Below, piece after piece: positions 59,564 through 64,000 of a stretch of DNA of 64,000 nt; position 1 is the first letter of the stretch; each line of letters opens with the position of its first letter. The stretch comes from Phytohabitans houttuyneae. Its GTDB lineage: Bacteria; Actinomycetota; Actinomycetes; Mycobacteriales; Micromonosporaceae. The position numbers were made by a program, and so were the translations under genes. Location of the stretch: positions 186,001 through 250,000 of the forward strand of contig NZ_BLPF01000005.1 of NCBI RefSeq assembly GCF_011764425.1. The letters run 5' to 3'. The notes beneath the pieces were generated by a model, which saw only the letters and a program-made list of their open reading frames with translations, had not been told where the DNA came from and did no database searches.

Positions 59564-60443
59564 TACCGAAGCGTTCCATAAAATTTGCCCAACAGACCGC
59601 TCGCAGCCAGTCGTCGCCCAGATCGAGCCGGGCGAGGCCGGCGAGCTGGTCGGCGTACTCGTAGGGGATGTTCGGAAAGTCGCTGCCGAGCAGCACCTTG
59701 CCGGCCAGTCCGAGGTCGCGCAGCCGCGCGTGCAGGGCGCTCGGAAACGGCACGAACTGGTCGAAGAACGGCGTGAACGCCATCGTGGTGTCCAGGGCGA
59801 CCCGCTCGTACGTCTCGGCCAGCGCGATGAAGTCCTCGTAGTCCGGAGCGCCCATGTGCGCCACGATCGCGGGCAGCCGCGGGTGGCGCGCGAGCAGCGC
59901 GGCGAAGGGGGACGGTCCGGTGTACTCGGCCGCCACCGGCGCGTGCCCGGCGTGTACGACGACCGGCACGCCCGCCTCGGCCAGCAGCCCCCACACCGGC
60001 CGCAGCGCGTCGTCGAGCGGGTCGAAGGCGCCCACCTGGAGGTGCACCTTGAAGACGCGCGCGCCGGCGTCGAGCGCGGCGGTCACGTACTCCACCGCGT
60101 CCGGCTCGGGGTAGAACGTGGCCGACGGGAGGCAGCCGGGCGTGTCGCGGGCGAACGCGAGCGTCCAGTCGTTGAGCTCGGCGGCCATGCCGGGGCGGTG
60201 CGCGTACGCGAGCGCGGTGAAAGCGCGCACCCCCAGCTTTTCCAGGTGCGCCACCCGCTCCGCGTCGGGCCAGCGGTACCGGATCGGCCACTCCACGCCG
60301 ACCAGCGGTCCGGCCGCGTCGAAGTGCGCCCACACGCGGCGCAGCATGCGCGGCGGCAGGAAATGGACATGCACGTCGGCGAGGCCGGGCAGGCCCAGAG
60401 CGCCCCAGAACGCCGGGACGGTGCCGTCACCGGAAATGTTCAC
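59553..60443 (-). CDS. Amidohydrolase (PF04909-like)
   Basis: A 296-residue TIM-barrel metal hydrolase. Metal ligands appear in LADVHVHFLPP (H-x-H), FKVHLQVG, VVVHAGHAP and LGSDFPNIPY (Asp). The family includes decarboxylases and hydrolases of aromatic acids. The start is a GTG overlapping the stop of the upstream membrane hydrolase gene (GTGA). Substrate unknown. Confidence 0.85.
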   Translation of the reverse strand: MNISGDGTVPAFWGALGLPGLADVHVHFLPPRMLRRVWAHFDAAGPLVGVEWPIRYRWPDAERVAHLEKLGVRAFTALAYAHRPGMAAELNDWTLAFARDTPGCLPSATFYPEPDAVEYVTAALDAGARVFKVHLQVGAFDPLDDALRPVWGLLAEAGVPVVVHAGHAPVAAEYTGPSPFAALLARHPRLPAIVAHMGAPDYEDFIALAETYERVALDTTMAFTPFFDQFVPFPSALHARLRDLGLAGKVLLGSDFPNIPYEYADQLAGLARLDLGDDWLRAVCWANFMERFGNAV

Positions 60444-61249
60444 ACCTCGATATTGAACCGGCGCAGGACGGAGGGCGCCAGCAGCCCCCACGCGGACAGC
60501 AGCGAGACCACCATGAACGCGCCGCGGAACAGGTAGACCTCCACCGCGCCGCCGGCGCGCAGGGCGAAGGCGTCCGGCATGCCGAACATCCGCCACATGC
60601 GGCGACCGGTGGGGATGGGCCAGAGGATGGGTACGCCGGCGCGGGTGACCAGGTCGCCGAGCAGGTGCACCAGGCAGCCGACGCCGACCGCGACCCCGAG
60701 CATCGGGTACCCCCGGTCGCCGGGCAGGCGCAGCGCGGTGCCCCAGGCGGCGGCGAGCGAGATGAGCGTGATGAGCAGCCAGCCGGCCCGCTTGGCCCAC
60801 TCGTCGAAGAGGCCGCGCAGGGCGAGGCCGATCATGACGAAGAGGATGCCGATGACGGCCCATTTGCCGTACGCGGTGCACAGCGCCGTCGTACCCCAAC
60901 CCACCAGCACGGTGAACGGGAGCGTGTGGGTGAGCGTGCGGTGGCCGTTTTCGCGGTCGGGATCGTCGCTGAGCTTGGTCACGTGGTAGACCGCGAGCGA
61001 CACCTTCTCGATCACCTCGGCCAGGAAGAGCGACGCCACGCCGAACGTGCGCGCCACCGTGGCACCGCCCTTGTTGCGGGTGACCCGGCCGGACAGGTCG
61101 AGGTCGGGAAAGAGCGCGCCGCCGGCACACACGGCGGTGCCGACGGCGATGGCGAGCGGGGACTGCTCGTATCCGGCGAAGTGGTCAAGGGCCCAGGAAC
61201 CGCCCAGCCAGACGGCCGCGCCGGACAATGCGTGAGAGGGGCCCATCAT
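60440..61249 (-). CDS. YdjM-like membrane metal-dependent hydrolase
   Basis: About 269 residues from the ATG at 61249 (MMGPSHALSGAAVW); a longer ATG at 61285 is possible. It has about six spans and conserved His/Asp residues typical of PF04307: GPSHALSG, LFPDLDLSG, HRTLTHTLPF and HLLGDLVTRAGV. Related proteins are induced by DNA damage in some bacteria. First gene of the unit with the amidohydrolase and the ASCH-like gene. Confidence 0.87.
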   Translation of the reverse strand: MMGPSHALSGAAVWLGGSWALDHFAGYEQSPLAIAVGTAVCAGGALFPDLDLSGRVTRNKGGATVARTFGVASLFLAEVIEKVSLAVYHVTKLSDDPDRENGHRTLTHTLPFTVLVGWGTTALCTAYGKWAVIGILFVMIGLALRGLFDEWAKRAGWLLITLISLAAAWGTALRLPGDRGYPMLGVAVGVGCLVHLLGDLVTRAGVPILWPIPTGRRMWRMFGMPDAFALRAGGAVEVYLFRGAFMVVSLLSAWGLLAPSVLRRFNIEV

Positions 61250-61361
61250 GCGCGGGACTGTCGCAGAGCGACAGTCCACATTCAACGACCGCCACGGTGG
61301 TACTCACCACGCCGCCGGGCGGCGCCTCACCGGCGCGGGAGGCGCCACCCGACCGCTGCGG

Positions 61362-61889
61362 TCACCACTCGTCGCGGTACCCCCTACCGCACGGGCCGTG
61401 CCCGCGGTACTCGGCTTCCATCCGCCACTCGCCGCGGCCCTGCCAGTCCCGGCCGCGCGGCCCGCGCCAGTCGCCGCGGTGCCGGTACCCGCCGTGGCCG
61501 TGCCACGCGGCGTGCTTGGCCAGCCCCAGGAAGAGGAAGGCCAGCGGGATGATCGGCCAGAAGAACCCGACCCCGGAGAGCACCCACAGCCCCACCAGGA
61601 TGGCCGCGACCACCATCACGCCACCCGCGTGCCGCCGCAGCATGCCGCGCGCGAACGTCCTCGCCTCCGGCGTCTCGGCCAGCGCGCGCCGCCCCCCGCC
61701 CGGCAGGTCGGTGACGAGTCCGCCCAGTTCGTCCCGGTACGTCGCCGCGTACGCCTTGGCCAGCCGCTCCTCGCCCTCGGCCAGGTCCAGCCGCCCCTCG
61801 GTCATCGCGGCGCGGAGGATGGTCGCCATCTGCTCCCGTTCGGCGTCCGAGGCTCGTACGCGCCCGGCGCCGGTCTCCGTTGCTGTCAT
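61362..61889 (-). CDS. DUF1707/SHOCT-like membrane protein
   Basis: A 175-residue protein. The N-terminal DUF1707 domain (RVRASDAEREQMATILRAAM to LAKAYAATYRDEL) has an Asp/Glu-rich SHOCT-like pattern. One or two membrane spans follow (about 90-125), then a His/Gly/Arg-rich tail. Function unknown; the family often lies near two-component genes, as here. ATG start. Confidence 0.87.
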   Translation of the reverse strand: MTATETGAGRVRASDAEREQMATILRAAMTEGRLDLAEGEERLAKAYAATYRDELGGLVTDLPGGGRRALAETPEARTFARGMLRRHAGGVMVVAAILVGLWVLSGVGFFWPIIPLAFLFLGLAKHAAWHGHGGYRHRGDWRGPRGRDWQGRGEWRMEAEYRGHGPCGRGYRDEW

Positions 61890-62099
61890 GCCATCGAGCG
61901 TCCCGGAACGGCCGGCCTGGCGCGTCGGGCAGGCGGAGGCATCGTCCGGCCAACGGCAGGAGCAGGAGCGGTTCCGCGTGTACCACCGGGGGAGTAGCGG
62001 AGGGGGACGTGGGCGGGTGGTGGGTACTCCCCGCGAGGTACGAGCGATAGCCGCGGCGGGGCGATGCCGAGGTGGGGCCGTGTGCCATACGGTCGGACC

Positions 62100-62127
62100 G
62101 TGAGCGAGCGAGTTGGCGCGGCGGCGT
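62100..62127 (+). repeat. Dispersed fragment of the 125-bp repeat
   Basis: Twenty-eight bases identical to part of each 19.4-19.9 kb unit (for example the complement of 19531-19558), followed by partly similar DNA to about 62160. It lies in the leader of the histidine kinase gene. Confidence 0.7.
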
Positions 62128-62167
62128 GCGCACCGTGGCGCCCCGGCGACGGCGTCGGGGACACCCG

Positions 62168-63610
62168 GTGAGCCGGGACCGGCAGCGCTGGGAGCGGCCG
62201 GGCGGCGACTCGCGCCCTCCGTGGGATCGGCGTGGCGACGACCCGCGCCCTCCGTGGGAGCGGCACGGCGGCGGTCCCCGCGGCCGTTGGGAGCCGCGCC
62301 GGTGGGATCCCAACCGCAAGCGCCACGCCGGTGGCCTGGTGATCGTCAGCGCGGTGGCGCAGGTGCTCGCCGCCCGGACCGCGCCAGAAGACCCGGACGC
62401 CATCGGATACGCGATCCTGCTCGCCGGCCCGCTCGCCCTCGCCTGGCGATACAAGTTTCCGGTGCCCGTGCTGGCGGTCACGATCGCGAGCGCGTTGGGG
62501 TTCGCGGAGTGGGCGGACCAGCCGCGCGGGCCGTATTTCCTGGCGGCCATCTTCGCCGTCTTCGCCGCGATCGACGCGGGCAAGCGCATGGCCACGTGGG
62601 CCCTGGTCGCCGCGGGGTTCATCGGATATGCGGCCGTAACCCGTCCTGATTGGGGACGGGCGGCGGTCATCGCGGCGGTCGTCGCCGTCTCGCTGCTGCT
62701 GGCCGAGGCCAACAGGGTGCGCCGGCAGCAGTTCGCCGAGGTCGCCAAGTACCGGGCCGAGCAGGCCCGCGCCCGCGCCGAGCAGGAGAAGCGGCAGGCC
62801 AGCGAGGAGCGGCTGCGGATCGCCCGCGAGCTGCACGACGTGCTGGGCCACCACCTGTCCTTGATCAACGTACAGGCCGGGGTGGGGCTGCACCTGATGG
62901 ACACGCGCCCCGAGCAGGCCCGCGAGGCGCTGACCGCCATCAAGTCGGCGAGCGCTGAGGCGCTGCGCGAGGTGCGTTCGGTGCTCGGGGTTCTCCGTCC
63001 GGAGGAGGAGGCGGCGCCCCGCGCGCCGGCGCCCAGCCTGGCCCGGCTCGACGACCTCACGGCCGACGCCGGCCTGCCGGTGCGCACGGTCGTCGACGGC
63101 GAGCCGCGGCCGCTGCCGGCCGAGGTGGACCGCGCGGCGTACCGGATCGTGCAGGAGGCGCTCACCAACGTGCGCCGCCACGCCGGGGCGGAGGCGTCCG
63201 CGGTGGTGACGATCGGATACGGCGACGAGGCGGTCACCGTGCGGGTGGCCGACGACGGTGTGGGCGGCCCGGCCGCGCCCGAGGCGGGCAACGGCATCGC
63301 CGGCATGCGCGCGCGGGCGGCCGCGCTGGGCGGCACGCTGGTGGCCGGCCCGTCCGCCGCCGGCGGCGGCTTCACGGTGGCGGCCACGCTGCCACTGGCA
63401 CCCCCGACCGACGGCCAAGGCCCCGCCCATCCACCGCCCACCGCCGACGACCGTGCGAGGACACCGTCCGACACCGCCGCCCCTGCCCGCGGACCGTCCG
63501 GCGGTGCGCGGGAATCGGGCGGTGGCGGCGGGGCGGCCGCTGCCGAGGGTGGGCCGGGATCGGCGGCGAGGCAGGGTGCGGATCGGCGCGTCGACGAGGG
63601 GGATAAATGA
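62168..63610 (+). CDS. Membrane sensor histidine kinase (HisKA_3 type), second system
   Basis: About 480 residues from the GTG at 62168. A charged, Arg/Pro/Gly-rich N-terminus (about 1-50) precedes about five membrane spans, a coiled coil (EQARARAEQEKRQASEERLR), the phosphoacceptor box LRIARELHDVLGHHLSLINV and an HATPase domain (EALTNVRRHAG, GNGIAGMRARA). A disordered C-terminal tail of about 70 residues is unusual. Its stop overlaps the response regulator ATG (ATGA). Longer in-frame starts would use the repeat fragment upstream and are not preferred. Confidence 0.88.
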   Translation: MSRDRQRWERPGGDSRPPWDRRGDDPRPPWERHGGGPRGRWEPRRWDPNRKRHAGGLVIVSAVAQVLAARTAPEDPDAIGYAILLAGPLALAWRYKFPVPVLAVTIASALGFAEWADQPRGPYFLAAIFAVFAAIDAGKRMATWALVAAGFIGYAAVTRPDWGRAAVIAAVVAVSLLLAEANRVRRQQFAEVAKYRAEQARARAEQEKRQASEERLRIARELHDVLGHHLSLINVQAGVGLHLMDTRPEQAREALTAIKSASAEALREVRSVLGVLRPEEEAAPRAPAPSLARLDDLTADAGLPVRTVVDGEPRPLPAEVDRAAYRIVQEALTNVRRHAGAEASAVVTIGYGDEAVTVRVADDGVGGPAAPEAGNGIAGMRARAAALGGTLVAGPSAAGGGFTVAATLPLAPPTDGQGPAHPPPTADDRARTPSDTAAPARGPSGGARESGGGGGAAAAEGGPGSAARQGADRRVDEGDK

Positions 63611-64000
63611 TCAGGGTGCTGCTGGCGGACGACCAGGGGCTGGTGCGGGCCGGGTTCCGGGCGTTGCTCGACGCGGAGCCGGACATCGAGGTGGTGGCCG
63701 AGGCGGCGGACGGTGTCGATGCGGTCCGCCTCACCGAGCGGACCAAGCCCGACGTGGTGCTCATGGACATCCGCATGCCGGGCGTCGACGGCTTGGAGGC
63801 CACCCGCCGCATCGCGGCCGACCCGGCGCTGGCGGCGACCCGGATCGTCATCCTGACCACGTTCGAGCTGGATGAGTACCTGTTCGAGGCACTGCGCGTC
63901 GGCGCGTCGGGGTTCCTCGTCAAGGACACCGAGCCGGTCGAGCTGCTGCGCGGCGTGCGCGCGGTGGCGGCGGGCGACGCCCTGCTCTCGCCCGGTGTGA
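63607..64000 (+). CDS. NarL-type response regulator (3'-truncated)
   Basis: The first 131 codons are present. The receiver domain has ADD at 8-9, phosphoacceptor D54 in VVLMDIRMPGVDG, ILTTFELDEY and the Lys of FLVKDTEP. The DNA-binding part lies beyond the window. Sequence resembles the regulator at 26655. ATG overlaps the kinase stop by four bases, so the pair is one unit. Confidence 0.9.
   Translation, partial: MIRVLLADDQGLVRAGFRALLDAEPDIEVVAEAADGVDAVRLTERTKPDVVLMDIRMPGVDGLEATRRIAADPALAATRIVILTTFELDEYLFEALRVGASGFLVKDTEPVELLRGVRAVAAGDALLSPGV

Overview
The window is about 64 kb of very GC-rich DNA (above 70% G+C by eye) with GTG/TTG starts, ATGA/GTGA gene overlaps and long antisense shadow frames. 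It comes from a filamentous actinobacterium. The MurD2/MurL pair, a cellulose-type AA10 LPMO, NgcEFG transporters, a MabA-InhA-HemZ-like operon and several palindromic dispersed repeats point to the Micromonosporaceae (Actinoplanes/Micromonospora/Phytohabitans type). This placement is inference, not a database result.

Layout. 0-8 kb: a 5'-truncated secreted amylase-pullulanase fusion, an Xaa-Pro aminopeptidase and asparagine synthetase. 8.4-13.3 kb: an uncharacterised four-gene module that I recognise by name as SCO2524/SCO2523/SCO2522 (+ strand) facing SCO2521 (- strand). It includes a ParA/MinD-like protein whose P-loop lysine is arginine, and it is the best candidate for an undescribed system. 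13.5-18.2 kb: LPMO, small enzymes, an MBL-fold hydrolase, a hotdog thioesterase and a PAP2 membrane protein. 18-20.6 kb: two bacterial PH-domain genes separated by a four-copy 125-bp repeat array, plus a small Cys/His protein. 20.9-23.9 kb: MoxR-DUF58-VWA operon. 24-28.6 kb: GNAT with a 24-codon leader-like ORF, acyltransferase, alpha/beta hydrolase and a two-component system. 28.7-32 kb: fabG-fabI-hemH-HAD operon. 32-41 kb: mostly housekeeping and unknown genes (DUF3097, Rieske, serine hydrolase, NfeD-SPFH, TrmH, PucR). 41-43.7 kb: divergent murL and murD2 (alternative D-Glu route to peptidoglycan). 44.8-56.3 kb: an amino-sugar region with an aminotransferase, two ngcEFG-type transporters, a BadF-type GlcNAc kinase and an RpiR regulator, interrupted by a 0.9-kb repeat-rich gene-free stretch. 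56.4-64 kb: a PolA-like polymerase, a MobA-like transferase, small proteins, a metal-dependent hydrolase pair, DUF1707 and a second two-component system cut by the window end.

How the genes work together. The secreted amylase-pullulanase and LPMO attack starch and cellulose/chitin. The two NgcEFG systems should import GlcNAc/chitobiose, the kinase should phosphorylate GlcNAc, and the RpiR protein probably senses a sugar phosphate. No transporter ATPase is present, as expected where a shared MsiK serves several importers.

Quality note. Six genes (SCO2521-like, MBL, fabG, both ngcF copies, GlcNAc kinase) are each broken by what looks like one missing base in a four-base G or C run. Restoring one base gives full-length proteins in every case, so a systematic homopolymer error is more likely than six real pseudogenes.
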